A stretch of DNA of 64,000 bases from an uncultured Gammaproteobacteria bacterium (GTDB lineage Bacteria > Pseudomonadota > Gammaproteobacteria > PS1 > Pseudothioglobaceae), in the NCBI GenBank assembly GCA_902556205.1, contig CACDVH010000001.1, positions 186,001 through 250,000 on the forward strand, in the 5' to 3' direction. Of this stretch, positions 27,262-36,486 are shown piece after piece. The position numbers were made by a program, and so were the translations under genes. Under the pieces are notes generated by a model. The model was not told where the DNA came from and made no database searches. It worked only from the letters and a program-made list of their open reading frames with translations. Position 1 is the stretch's first letter. Every line of letters starts with the position of its first letter.

Positions 27262-28368
27262 ATGAACGAATTAGTCTTTCCAAATATTAACATTGAGAAA
27301 CTTACCCGGTGGACAGGCGATGTATCACCGCTCGAGTGCATTGGTATAAAAGATGAAACCCATAATGTCAAAAGTTTCACCTTTAAGTCAACGAAAGATG
27401 CCTGGTTTCAATTTTACCCAGGTCAGCATACTACCCTTTTTTTGAAAATTGATGGTAATGATGTGATGCGTACTTACACTATTGCATCAAGTCCTACTCG
27501 GCCTAACACGATTACCATAACCAATAAAAGAATGGCAGAGGGTGTTGTGACAAACTGGATGCACGATAGTTTGAAAGTTGGTGATTGCGTTGAGGCTCTG
27601 GATATTGGAGGCTCTTTCAGTGTAGCTTTAGATAAGCCAAAGCCCAAAATTTTATTTTTATCAGGTGGGAGTGGAATAACTCCAATGTTATCCATGACAA
27701 GATATTTTTGTGATCTTTCAATGGATGTAGATATTGCCTTTGTTCACAATGCGCAATCTGAGAAAGATTTAATTTCAAAAAATGAGCTTGATTTTTATGA
27801 GTCAACTCAAAGTGATTTTAAAAGACACTTTGTTTGTGATATTGGGAGTGAGGGCTGGCTCGGACCAACAGGTTTTTTGAGCCATGAGATGCTTGTTGAT
27901 CTCGTCCCCGATTTTGCTGAACGAGAGATCTATTGCTGCGGTCCAGAGCCTTACATGCAGAATGTAAAAAAAATACTCTCGTTAACTGATTATGATATGA
28001 ATTTCTATCATCAAGAAAGCTTTGATATTGAGAGTTCAACGGCCCAAAAAAATATGGCAATCAATGCTGATTTGCCAGAACATAAAGTTACAGAAAGTGA
28101 AATAAATGAATATAATGTCACCCTGAAAAAGAGCGGTGATGTTTTGCCTTGTGGGAGCAATACAAGCATCCTAGTTTCTATTCAAAAACAAGGTATTACC
28201 GTTCCATTTGCCTGCTCACAAGGATTGTGTGGAACGTGTCGGACTAAAATGCTTGATGGAACTGTTGAAATGGATGCTCAGGGTGGACTGTTAAAGTCTC
28301 ATGAACAAGAAGGATATATTTTGACTTGTTGCTCCTATCCAACGAGTGATATTGTTCTTGATTTATAG
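27262..28368 (+). CDS. GbcB-like ferredoxin-NAD(P) reductase with C-terminal 2Fe-2S domain
   Basis: A 368-residue electron-transfer protein. The FAD-binding barrel (FYPGQHTTLFL, MRTYTIASSP at about residues 52-80), an NAD domain (FLSGGSGITPMLSM, CCGPEPYM) and a C-terminal plant-type ferredoxin domain (PFACSQGLCGTCRTKM with a later TCCSYP) are in the order used by glycine-betaine monooxygenase reductase GbcB and Hcr-like proteins. Such proteins feed electrons from NAD(P)H to a Rieske oxygenase. No Rieske oxygenase gene is in the window, so its partner is elsewhere. It is 20 bp before soxB. Confidence 0.87.
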   Translation: MNELVFPNINIEKLTRWTGDVSPLECIGIKDETHNVKSFTFKSTKDAWFQFYPGQHTTLFLKIDGNDVMRTYTIASSPTRPNTITITNKRMAEGVVTNWMHDSLKVGDCVEALDIGGSFSVALDKPKPKILFLSGGSGITPMLSMTRYFCDLSMDVDIAFVHNAQSEKDLISKNELDFYESTQSDFKRHFVCDIGSEGWLGPTGFLSHEMLVDLVPDFAEREIYCCGPEPYMQNVKKILSLTDYDMNFYHQESFDIESSTAQKNMAINADLPEHKVTESEINEYNVTLKKSGDVLPCGSNTSILVSIQKQGITVPFACSQGLCGTCRTKMLDGTVEMDAQGGLLKSHEQEGYILTCCSYPTSDIVLDL

Positions 28369-28388
28369 ATTATTAGTTGAGTTAACTT

Positions 28389-29639
28389 ATGCAAAAAAAA
28401 TATTCATGGTATTCGTTATTGAAGGCAGGATTAGCTAACCAAGATTGGGATAAAGCCATACCCTCATCAAAGCCCAAATCAAAATATGATGTCATCATTA
28501 TTGGTGGTGGTGGTCATGGCCTTGCTACAGCTTATTACCTGGCTAAAGAGTGCGGCATTACGAATGTAGCTGTAGTTGAAAAGGGCTATATTGGTGGGGG
28601 AAATACTGGAAGAAATACAACAATCATTAGGTCTAATTATCTAAGAGATGAGGCATCTAGTCTTTATGAGCATTCAATGAGACTATGGGAAGGGTTGAGT
28701 GAAGATTTAAATTTCAATGTCATGTTTAGCCAGAGAGGGGTTTACAATCTAGGACACACTCTGCAAGACATGAGGGATATTGAAAGAAGAGTTAATGCAA
28801 ATGTATTAAATGGTGTCGATGCTGTAGTTGTTGATCACAAAGAAATCAAAGAGCAAATTCCAATAATCAATACATCAAAAAATGTTAGATATCCAATTAT
28901 GGGCGCTTCTTTTCAGGCGCGTGCTGGAGTTGCCCGACATGATGGAGTCGCCTGGGGCTTTGCTCGTGCTGCTTCAAACCTTGGCGTGGATATTATTCAA
29001 AACTGTGAAGTTATTGATATTGAGGTTGAAGAGGGTCGCGTCAAAGGGGTAAAAACTACTCAGGGCGATATAATGGCAGACCGAGTTGGATGCGTTAGTG
29101 CAGGCCACTCATCCGTTATAGCCAGAATGGCTGGATTGAGGTTGCCTGTAGAAAGTCATCCGTTGCAGGCTTTCGTTTCGGAGGCAATGAAGCCTATTCT
29201 TCATACTGTTGTCATGTCTAATGCAGTTCATGGCTATGTTAGTCAAAGCGATAAGGGTGACCTGGTTATTGGTGCGGGTATTGATGGCTACAATTCTTAT
29301 GCTCAACGCGGCAGCGCTAAAATAGTAGAGCATTGCGCTGCGGCAATTCTTGAATTATTTCCCATTTTTTCGCGTGTTCGAATGAATCGACAGTGGGGCG
29401 GAATTGTGGATGTCTGTCCTGATGCGTGTCCTGTCATTAGTCCAACAAAGATTGAGGGCCTTTATTTTAACTGTGGCTGGGGAACGGGCGGTTTTAAGGC
29501 CACTCCTGGTTCAGGCAATGTTTTTGCTCATACTATTGCTCAAGACAAGCAGCACGATTTAGCTGTTCCATTTCATATTGATCGCTTTACAACGGGTGCT
29601 CTTATTGATGAGCATGGCGCCGCTGGCGTAGCTCACTAG
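28389..29639 (+). CDS. soxB: Sarcosine oxidase beta subunit
   Basis: A 416-residue flavoprotein subunit containing the sarcosine-oxidising active site. It has the FAD motif [16 protein letters not shown] (about 36-51) and [11 protein letters not shown]. The His in [10 protein letters not shown] (H184) corresponds to the residue that binds FMN covalently in characterised heterotetrameric enzymes. It converts sarcosine to glycine, and the C1 unit is passed to tetrahydrofolate in the alpha subunit with H2O2 formed. It is first in the soxBDAG set and closely follows the reductase gene. Confidence 0.95.
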   Translation: MQKKYSWYSLLKAGLANQDWDKAIPSSKPKSKYDVIIIGGGGHGLATAYYLAKECGITNVAVVEKGYIGGGNTGRNTTIIRSNYLRDEASSLYEHSMRLWEGLSEDLNFNVMFSQRGVYNLGHTLQDMRDIERRVNANVLNGVDAVVVDHKEIKEQIPIINTSKNVRYPIMGASFQARAGVARHDGVAWGFARAASNLGVDIIQNCEVIDIEVEEGRVKGVKTTQGDIMADRVGCVSAGHSSVIARMAGLRLPVESHPLQAFVSEAMKPILHTVVMSNAVHGYVSQSDKGDLVIGAGIDGYNSYAQRGSAKIVEHCAAAILELFPIFSRVRMNRQWGGIVDVCPDACPVISPTKIEGLYFNCGWGTGGFKATPGSGNVFAHTIAQDKQHDLAVPFHIDRFTTGALIDEHGAAGVAH

Positions 29640-29658
29640 TTTATTTGAAGGTAATATT

Positions 29659-29943
29659 ATGTTTTCAATTCATTGTCCATATTGCAAAGAACCTAGAGAC
29701 CAGAATGAATTTTCACCTGCTGGGGAAGCTTTTATAGCTAGACCTGAAAATCCTGAAGCCTTAAGTGATGAACAATGGGCTGATTATGTATTTTATAGAA
29801 CTAATTTAAAGGGCGACCACTGGGAGCAATGGGTTCATACCTCTGGCTGTCGAAAATATTTTTTGGTAAAAAGATCTACCATTAGTCATGAGGTTATTGA
29901 AGTAGCGACTTTTGAAGAAATAGATAGTGAGAACGCATCATGA
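29659..29943 (+). CDS. soxD: Sarcosine oxidase delta subunit
   Basis: A 94-residue zinc-binding subunit of heterotetrameric sarcosine oxidase. The N-terminal HCPYCKEPRDQNEF carries the CxxC pair (C6, C9), with His and Cys of HTSGCRKYF completing the zinc site. Size and position between soxB and soxA are as usual. Its end overlaps the soxA start by 4 bp (ATGA), implying translational coupling. Confidence 0.95.
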   Translation: MFSIHCPYCKEPRDQNEFSPAGEAFIARPENPEALSDEQWADYVFYRTNLKGDHWEQWVHTSGCRKYFLVKRSTISHEVIEVATFEEIDSENAS

Positions 29944-32900
29944 GATTAGAGAAGCATGCAAGCAGCCTTGTGGATTACACCCAGCCTTTAAGTTTTGTAT
30001 TTAACAATAAAGCCTATAAGGGCTTCAAGGGCGATACCTTAGCATCAGCCCTTGTTGCTAATGATGTTTTATATTACGCACGAAGTTTTAAATATGGACG
30101 AAAGAGAGGCATTATTGGGGCTGGAGTTGAGGAGCCAAATGCCCTAGTTTCACTTGAAATTGGAGGTAGATACACTCCTAATATGAAGGCAACAGAAATC
30201 ATGCTTTATGACGGGCTGAGTGCAGTCAGCTCAAGCAACCCACATTCGATTGACTTTCGTGCCATGATTAAGCCCCTGCATCGATTTATGCCAGCAGGCT
30301 TCTACTATAAAACCTTCATTAAGCAGAAAGTTTGGTCAATTGTTGAGGATCGCCTAAGGTCCTTATCGGGTTTTTCAAAAGCACCTTTGGTGACTGATGA
30401 GGATGTTTATGACCATATTTTTCAACATACAGAGGTACTTGTAATTGGCGGTGGTGTTGCAGGGATGAGCGCAGCTCTTGAGGTTCTTTCTGGTTCAAAA
30501 GTTGCTAGAGTTATCTTGGTGGATGAAAGAGAAAATTTAGGCGGTGAACTAACCAATGAGTTTACAACTGATCAAACAGCAACTCTTTGGTTTCAAGAAG
30601 CTAAAGGTAAGCTTCAAAAGTATAGAGATGAAGATAACTCAAGGCTAAAAATTTTAACATCTGCCACTGCTTATGCCTGGTATGACCATAACTACATAGA
30701 GGTACTGCAGACTCATGGTACTGGCCAATCAATGATTCATGAGAGTGGTCAAACTGCTAGAAAAGTACTGCATAAGATTAGGACAAAAGAGGTCATTCTT
30801 GCTACTGGAGCGCATGAGCGTCCAATGCTATTTGAGACCAATGACTTGGCAAATATTATGCTTAGTCAATCTGTCAGACGCTACATAAACGAGTTCAATG
30901 TTGTTGCAGGCAAAGAAATTGTTTTGTATGGAAATAATGACAGTATTTACAACACCGCAATTGATTTAAGTAAACATAATATTAAGTCTAAGGTGGTTGA
31001 TGTTAGAGCATCAGGCAATGAAAGTGAAATTATTTTAGAGGCAAAAAAAATAGGAATAGAGGTTTTTCAAGGCTTTGCTGTTCTTAAAGCAAAAGGTAAG
31101 AGTCGAGTTACTGGCGTTGAAATCTCTCAGGTGGAGATGCAAGCCAAGCCGCCTCATTGGAAATCTAAATGGAGAATAACTGGAGATACTAAAACTATAA
31201 ATTGTGATCTTTTAGCAACTTCTGGAGGATTTAATCCAGTTGTTCATTTGGACTGTCATTGCGGTGGTAAGACATATTTTGATGAAACATCACAATCATT
31301 TCTTCCTCAAAAAGAGCGAAAGGAAAGACAAGTATGTGGCGCTGTAAATTCTGTTGGTTTTTGGAAAGATGCAATGATTGATGCAAAAAATAAAGCACAA
31401 TTAACGCTTTCATCTCTGGGTGAAGAGGTTGAAGTGACTCCACAAAAACTGACAAACCGAAGTCATAATTATTTTAATGTTGATCAGTTCTTTACCCCAC
31501 TTGAAATTCTTAATAAGCCAAAAGTCTTTATCGATCTTCAAAACGATGTCACTACTCTGGATGTAGCACTCTCGATTAGAGAGGGATACCAATCAATAGA
31601 GCATATCAAGAGATATACTGCAATGGGCTTTGGAACAGATCAAGGTAAAACTGGAAACATTAATGGTATTGCTGTTGCAGCTGAATTTCTTGATGCACCT
31701 ATGTCAGAGGTCGGTACAACGACATTCAGACCAGCATACACAGGTGTGGATTTTGGAGCGATGGCTGGAAGAGAAGTTGGAGATTTTTTTGATCCACAAA
31801 GGTTCACTACAATTCATGACTCTCACGTTAATAGCGGCGCTAAATTTGAAGTAGTTGGGCAGTGGTACAGGCCATGGTACTATCCAAAGAATGGTGAAGA
31901 TATTCATCAGGCTGTTAACAGAGAGTGTCGCGCTGTTAGAAGCTCGCTTGGAATGATGGATGCTTCAACCCTTGGAAAGATTGATATTCAAGGTAAGGAT
32001 GCAAGAGAATTTTTATCAAGAGTCTACACTAATGCATGGATGAAATTAGCGCCTGGAAGTTGTCGCTATGGCCTTATGTGTAATGAGAAAGGGATGATTA
32101 TTGATGACGGTGTTTCAACTTGCATTAATGATCATCATTTTATTATGACAACTACAACCGGAGGTGCTGCAAGCGTTTATTCAACACTAGAAATGTGGCT
32201 TCAAACTGAGTGGAGTCATTTGGATGTGCATCTGAGTAGTGTCACAGATCAGTTTTCAACAGTTGCAGTGGTCGGCCCTAATGCGCGCAAATTGATGAAC
32301 AAGTTATGTCCAGATGTTGATTTTGACAGTAAAAGCTTTAAGTTTATGCAATGGCGCCCCGGAACCGTATGTGGCGTTGAAGCAAGAATTATGAGAATTA
32401 GTTTCTCCGGTGAACTTGCATATGAAATAAATATTGCAGCAAACTATGGGCGTTTTATATGGGATGAGGTTGCCCGTGAAGGTCAAGAATGGAACATCAC
32501 TCCATATGGAACTGAATCAATGCATGTTCTGCGGGCGGAAAAAGGCTTCATCATTGTTGGCCAGGATACCGACGGCTCAATGACACCGATGGATGTTAAT
32601 ATGAACTGGATTCTAGCAAAAAATAAGCCTTTCTCTTATATTGGGCGTCGTTCATTTAGCGTATCTGCACTTAATTCCAATGATAGATTGCAGTTAGTAG
32701 GCCTCCTCACCAAGGATGATCAGGTTGTTCTTCCTGAGGGAGCCCATATTATAAGTAACAAAGGTATCTCTATTGGCTACGTAACTTCAAGCTATTACAG
32801 TCCAGTACTTGGAAGATCAATTGCATTAGCCCAACTAAAAGGTGGACTTTCAAAAATGTCTGAGACTGTCCTCGTGAAGATTGTTCAAGAAAAGCAGGGT

Positions 32901-32978
32901 CTCAAAGAGATACCTTGTGAAGTTTCAAGTAGTGTCTTTTATGATATCAATGGTGAAAAGGTAGACGGCAATGAGTAA
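29940..32978 (+). CDS. soxA: Sarcosine oxidase alpha subunit
   Basis: A 1012-residue subunit. The N-terminal segment (about 1-100) is the 2Fe-2S-like domain of this family (KGFKGDTLASALVAND), followed by an NAD/FAD-binding domain with VLVIGGGVAGMSAALEV (about 165-181). A C-terminal half (about 610-1010) is homologous to GcvT/dimethylglycine dehydrogenase and transfers the methylene group to tetrahydrofolate. The length is normal. It overlaps soxD by 4 bp and soxG by 8 bp. Together the products make glycine and methylene-THF from sarcosine. Confidence 0.95.
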   Translation: MRLEKHASSLVDYTQPLSFVFNNKAYKGFKGDTLASALVANDVLYYARSFKYGRKRGIIGAGVEEPNALVSLEIGGRYTPNMKATEIMLYDGLSAVSSSNPHSIDFRAMIKPLHRFMPAGFYYKTFIKQKVWSIVEDRLRSLSGFSKAPLVTDEDVYDHIFQHTEVLVIGGGVAGMSAALEVLSGSKVARVILVDERENLGGELTNEFTTDQTATLWFQEAKGKLQKYRDEDNSRLKILTSATAYAWYDHNYIEVLQTHGTGQSMIHESGQTARKVLHKIRTKEVILATGAHERPMLFETNDLANIMLSQSVRRYINEFNVVAGKEIVLYGNNDSIYNTAIDLSKHNIKSKVVDVRASGNESEIILEAKKIGIEVFQGFAVLKAKGKSRVTGVEISQVEMQAKPPHWKSKWRITGDTKTINCDLLATSGGFNPVVHLDCHCGGKTYFDETSQSFLPQKERKERQVCGAVNSVGFWKDAMIDAKNKAQLTLSSLGEEVEVTPQKLTNRSHNYFNVDQFFTPLEILNKPKVFIDLQNDVTTLDVALSIREGYQSIEHIKRYTAMGFGTDQGKTGNINGIAVAAEFLDAPMSEVGTTTFRPAYTGVDFGAMAGREVGDFFDPQRFTTIHDSHVNSGAKFEVVGQWYRPWYYPKNGEDIHQAVNRECRAVRSSLGMMDASTLGKIDIQGKDAREFLSRVYTNAWMKLAPGSCRYGLMCNEKGMIIDDGVSTCINDHHFIMTTTTGGAASVYSTLEMWLQTEWSHLDVHLSSVTDQFSTVAVVGPNARKLMNKLCPDVDFDSKSFKFMQWRPGTVCGVEARIMRISFSGELAYEINIAANYGRFIWDEVAREGQEWNITPYGTESMHVLRAEKGFIIVGQDTDGSMTPMDVNMNWILAKNKPFSYIGRRSFSVSALNSNDRLQLVGLLTKDDQVVLPEGAHIISNKGISIGYVTSSYYSPVLGRSIALAQLKGGLSKMSETVLVKIVQEKQGLKEIPCEVSSSVFYDINGEKVDGNE

Positions 32979-33561
32979 AGATAGTAATTTTGAAAATATG
33001 GAGCCAGAATCTAGGTCAACTTTTAAACCTCTTGTGGATGAAGCAGGTTTTTTGGTGGATCAAGATGATATTAGTTGTCAAGAAATCACGGGCAATTCTC
33101 TGCTCATTTTAAGGGTAACTAAAGACTCAAAGAAAAATATCAAAGCTGCAAAAGATATATTCAATATTAAGCTTCCAGAGCCACTTCAGATGACTATGAG
33201 AGATTCCAGTTTAAAATGCTTTTGGGTCAGCCCAGATGAATTTTGGGTTTCTCTAGGTGCTCAGCAAATGCTAGAAATTGAAGAGAAGTCTAATAACCTT
33301 CCGAATGGTGTTTCTATCACTAATAATTCAGCAGCATATGGCACTCTTGAGTTTACTGGACATAAAACTATTGAGTTATTAAGTCGATGGATGAGTTATG
33401 ATCTTGAGGCGGCTCTTCCCGATGGAAAGGCTGTTTCAACTACTTTCGGACAAGCGCCAGTTTTTGTGTATCGTGAAAAAAAGAATATATTTATGATGGT
33501 TAGGCATTCATTTTCTCACTATGTCGCTGGACTAATCAAGGACAGCGCTAAAAGAATTTAG
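32971..33561 (+). CDS. soxG: Sarcosine oxidase gamma subunit
   Basis: A 196-residue structural subunit of heterotetrameric sarcosine oxidase. It has the conserved FWVSPDEFWVSLGAQQ-like segment and the C-terminal FGQAPVFVYR and MVRHSFSHYVAG motifs. The 8-bp overlap with soxA and the sox order support the call; gamma subunits are the least conserved of the four. It has no separate catalytic role. Confidence 0.9.
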   Translation: MSKDSNFENMEPESRSTFKPLVDEAGFLVDQDDISCQEITGNSLLILRVTKDSKKNIKAAKDIFNIKLPEPLQMTMRDSSLKCFWVSPDEFWVSLGAQQMLEIEEKSNNLPNGVSITNNSAAYGTLEFTGHKTIELLSRWMSYDLEAALPDGKAVSTTFGQAPVFVYREKKNIFMMVRHSFSHYVAGLIKDSAKRI

Positions 33562-33588
33562 GGCCAATAATACTGTAAGATATTAGCC

Positions 33589-34173
33589 ATGGATAAAGTC
33601 AATTTTATTAGCATGGAGGATGGCACAGCTGAAGAGTATGCCTTTCTTGATAAACTAGAATCTCAATACATTCACGACTTGCCCTCTAGACTCATTGATG
33701 CCTTAAAGGCTTTGAATTCCAGCCTATCAGGCTATCAAATTAGTCGATTAGAACACTCACTTCAAGGAGCAACTAGAGCACTAATAGCTAAGGAAGACTT
33801 AGAAATGGTGATGGCTGTTTTATTTCATGATATTGGCGACTCACTAGCGCCCTATTCTCACTCTGAAATGGCGGCTGCTATTCTTAGGCCATTTGTTTCA
33901 GAGAAAATCTATTGGATTATTAAGCATCATGGCGTATTTCAAATGTACTACTATGCTCATCACTCTGGTGGCGATAGAAATGCAAGAGAGATGTATATTG
34001 ATAACCCATGGTATGCTGATGCAGTTAGATTCTGTCATGATTATGATCAAAACTGCTTTGATCCCAATTATGATTCGAAGCCATTAGAGTTCTTTACCCC
34101 TATGATTCATGAGTTTTTTTCAACGCCTTTGCTTGATGATCCAGAGAGACTCGCTAGGTATGGCAAGGAATAA
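33589..34173 (+). CDS. HD-domain protein, candidate PhnZ/TmpB-type diiron oxygenase
   Basis: A 194-residue single-domain HD protein. The metal ligands appear as H56 (RLEHSLQ), H80-D81 (LFHDIGD), H91 (YSHSEM), H114 (KHHGVF) and an Asp in RFCHDYDQN. The 24-residue step from the first His to HD, the EHSLQ sequence and the two extra His resemble mixed-valence diiron HD oxygenases such as PhnZ and TmpB, as I recall them, more than simple HD phosphatases. TmpB makes glycine betaine from an aminophosphonate, which would fit the location 27 bp after soxG. The substrate is not established; an ordinary HD hydrolase is the alternative. Confidence 0.7.
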   Translation: MDKVNFISMEDGTAEEYAFLDKLESQYIHDLPSRLIDALKALNSSLSGYQISRLEHSLQGATRALIAKEDLEMVMAVLFHDIGDSLAPYSHSEMAAAILRPFVSEKIYWIIKHHGVFQMYYYAHHSGGDRNAREMYIDNPWYADAVRFCHDYDQNCFDPNYDSKPLEFFTPMIHEFFSTPLLDDPERLARYGKE

Positions 34174-34188
34174 TAATAGGAAATCTAA

Positions 34189-34701
34189 ATGAGCTTTTCA
34201 ATAACAAACTTTTCAGCACGTCAAATTCATTTGATTATTTTTCTCATTGTTGGTTCACTTCTTGGCTATGCCGCATACAGTATGAAAATTTTAGGGCTTG
34301 AACCATGTACCCTATGTATTACCCAACAGTTTTTTTATTGTCTTATTGGATTGAGTGCTTTTGTTTCTTTTTTACATAATCCAGGCATTAATGCTAGCAG
34401 AGTCTATTCGTTTTCTTTATCTCTTTTTTCATTAGCAGGCATTTGGATTTCTGGTCGTCAAGTCTGGCTTCAAGGGCTCCCTGAGGATGAGGTTCCATTG
34501 TGTGGGCCACCTTTAGAATATATCATTGATGTATTTCCTTTTGCCGATGTAATCAATGCATTATTTATGGGTGATGGAAATTGTGCTGAGATACCTTGGG
34601 AGTTTCTGGGTCTTAGTATGGCTGGCTGGTCACTAGTTTGGTTTTTGATAATATTGTTTTTAGGCCTTACATCTTTTGTCAAATCTAAAGCTTCGATTTA
34701 A
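34189..34701 (+). CDS. dsbB: Disulfide bond formation protein B
   Basis: A 170-residue inner-membrane protein with four hydrophobic helices that reoxidises DsbA and passes electrons to quinone. Both periplasmic Cys pairs are present: C40/C43 in EPCTLC, and C105 (VPLCGPP) with C132 (DGNCAEIPWEFLG). It begins 15 bp after the HD-domain gene, so it may be co-transcribed with the sox genes without functional link. No dsbA lies nearby. Confidence 0.93.
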   Translation: MSFSITNFSARQIHLIIFLIVGSLLGYAAYSMKILGLEPCTLCITQQFFYCLIGLSAFVSFLHNPGINASRVYSFSLSLFSLAGIWISGRQVWLQGLPEDEVPLCGPPLEYIIDVFPFADVINALFMGDGNCAEIPWEFLGLSMAGWSLVWFLIILFLGLTSFVKSKASI

Positions 34702-34784
34702 ACTGTCTCTGTGCATTGAGCATTTCCATATTGATTTGTTCTATGGTAAGATTTATTGGAAGTGGGGTAAGATATTTTTAAGAT

Positions 34785-35921
34785 TTGGCTGATTTTAAAA
34801 AAACAGTAAGCACGCTATTCGAGTCAGTTGATATTCAGATCAATGGTTCTCGCCCATTCGATATTCAAGTACATAATAAACTTTTTTATTCTCGTGTCTT
34901 ATCTGGCAAGTCTCTAGGGCTTGGGGAAAGTTATATGGACGGTTGGTGGGACTGTGAAGCATTGGATCAATTTTGTTACCAAATGCTTTGGGGCAGAATT
35001 GATAAACAAATTAAAGTTAAAAGTCCGGCTTTTCTTATGCATGTTCTAAGAGCTTATTTTTTAAATGCACAATCCAAAAAGCGTGCCTATATTGTCGGTA
35101 AAGAGCATTACGATACTGGTAATGATTTATTTGCTTTAATGCTTGATCAAAGAATGATCTACTCATGTGGCTATTGGAAGGATGCAGATAATTTAGATCA
35201 AGCACAAATAAATAAATTAGACTTGGTGTGCAGAAAACTGCATCTAAAGCCAGGAATGAGAGTTCTTGAAATTGGATCTGGCTGGGGGGGTTTTGCAAAG
35301 TATGCCGCTGAAAACTATGGTGTGAGTGTCCATGGAATAACAGTTTCTAAGGAGCAAATGGAATATGCTCAAGAATCCTGCAAGGGTTTAGACACTTCAT
35401 TTGAATTAAAGGATTACAGGGATTTAAATGGCAACTATGATGCTATAGTTTCTATTGGTATGTTTGAGCATGTGGGATATAAAAACTATAGGGATTATAT
35501 GGGGGTTGCTCGAAGATGTTTAGATGATAATGGTCTCTTCTTGCTGCATACAATTGGAAGAAATACACCTTCAAGGTCTACAGATCCATGGACAAATAAA
35601 TACATATTTCCTAATGGCATGATTCCCTCACCAGCTCAGATAAGCAAATCTGCTCAAGGATTATTCGTTATAGAGGATTGGCATAATTTTGGCCAAGATT
35701 ATGATCCGACACTTATGGCATGGAATGAAAATTTTCAAAAAAGCTATGATAATTTGAAGGACAGATATGATGAAAGATTCAAGCGTATGTGGGAGTATTA
35801 CCTATTGATGTGTGCTGGCACATTCCGCTCTAGAAGAAATCAGTTATGGCAATTAATCCTTTCAAAAAAAGGGATAAAAGGTGGCTACTCATATCAAAAT
35901 AGCCATAGACCTAATTCATAA
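34785..35921 (+). CDS. cfa: Cyclopropane-fatty-acyl-phospholipid synthase
   Basis: A 378-residue SAM-dependent enzyme adding a methylene bridge to unsaturated membrane lipids. It has LGLGESYMDGWWDC in the N-terminal lipid-binding part, YDTGNDLFALMLD, the SAM motif VLEIGSGWGGFAKYAAE and SIGMFEHVG. The start is a TTG at 34785: an in-frame TAA lies immediately upstream at 34779-34781, and the first internal ATG would remove conserved sequence. It converges with thiE, their 3' ends overlapping by 11 bp. Confidence 0.92.
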   Translation: MADFKKTVSTLFESVDIQINGSRPFDIQVHNKLFYSRVLSGKSLGLGESYMDGWWDCEALDQFCYQMLWGRIDKQIKVKSPAFLMHVLRAYFLNAQSKKRAYIVGKEHYDTGNDLFALMLDQRMIYSCGYWKDADNLDQAQINKLDLVCRKLHLKPGMRVLEIGSGWGGFAKYAAENYGVSVHGITVSKEQMEYAQESCKGLDTSFELKDYRDLNGNYDAIVSIGMFEHVGYKNYRDYMGVARRCLDDNGLFLLHTIGRNTPSRSTDPWTNKYIFPNGMIPSPAQISKSAQGLFVIEDWHNFGQDYDPTLMAWNENFQKSYDNLKDRYDERFKRMWEYYLLMCAGTFRSRRNQLWQLILSKKGIKGGYSYQNSHRPNS

Positions 35922-36483
35922 ATAGACCATCAATCATTGCGACTGATCTGCATCCAGATTGATAAACTGCATGTTGATTTTCTAGATTGATGCCGCCGAT
36001 ACCTACGATAGGAATAGAAATATATTTTTTGATTTCCTCAACTTTAGAAAGAGAGCAATGAATAGCTCTTGGTTTATTTTTTGACTTAAAGATAGCGCCT
36101 AGTGCAATATAGTCAGCACCACTTTGCTCTGCTTCAATTGCTAGTTCTAAGCTATCATGGCATGTCACACCAATAATAAATCGATCACCCAGTCTCTCTC
36201 TAGCAGATTTTGCACCTATGTCACCTTGGCCCAGATGAACCCCATGAGCTCCTACTTTCTCACAAAGGTTCACATCATCATTGACTATAAATAAAGTATT
36301 ATATTCTAAGCATAGGTTAAGCAGTTTTTTTGCTTCTTCTTCCTTATTTTTTATGTTGACTGCTTTTCTGCGATATTGGAGAATATTGATATCATGTTTT
36401 TTAATTGCATTCTCAATAAGGTCAATGTTAAGGTCTTTGTCTGGAGTAATTCCGTACAATCCTTTAATTCTTTGATTTAGCAT
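35911..36483 (-). CDS. thiE: Thiamine-phosphate synthase
   Basis: A 190-residue TIM-barrel enzyme joining the pyrimidine and thiazole parts of thiamine. It has LYGITPDKDL at the N-terminus, LFIVNDDVNL, GAHGVHLGQGD, GVTCHDSLE, GADYIALGAIFKSKNKP and IVGIGGI. The start at 36483 gives the standard beginning; a longer reading adds non-conserved sequence opposite lptC. Its start codon is separated from the divergent lptC start by only 3 bp, so its promoter must lie inside lptC. Confidence 0.93.
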   Translation of the reverse strand: MLNQRIKGLYGITPDKDLNIDLIENAIKKHDINILQYRRKAVNIKNKEEEAKKLLNLCLEYNTLFIVNDDVNLCEKVGAHGVHLGQGDIGAKSARERLGDRFIIGVTCHDSLELAIEAEQSGADYIALGAIFKSKNKPRAIHCSLSKVEEIKKYISIPIVGIGGINLENQHAVYQSGCRSVAMIDGLFMN

Positions 36484-36486
36484 AGT

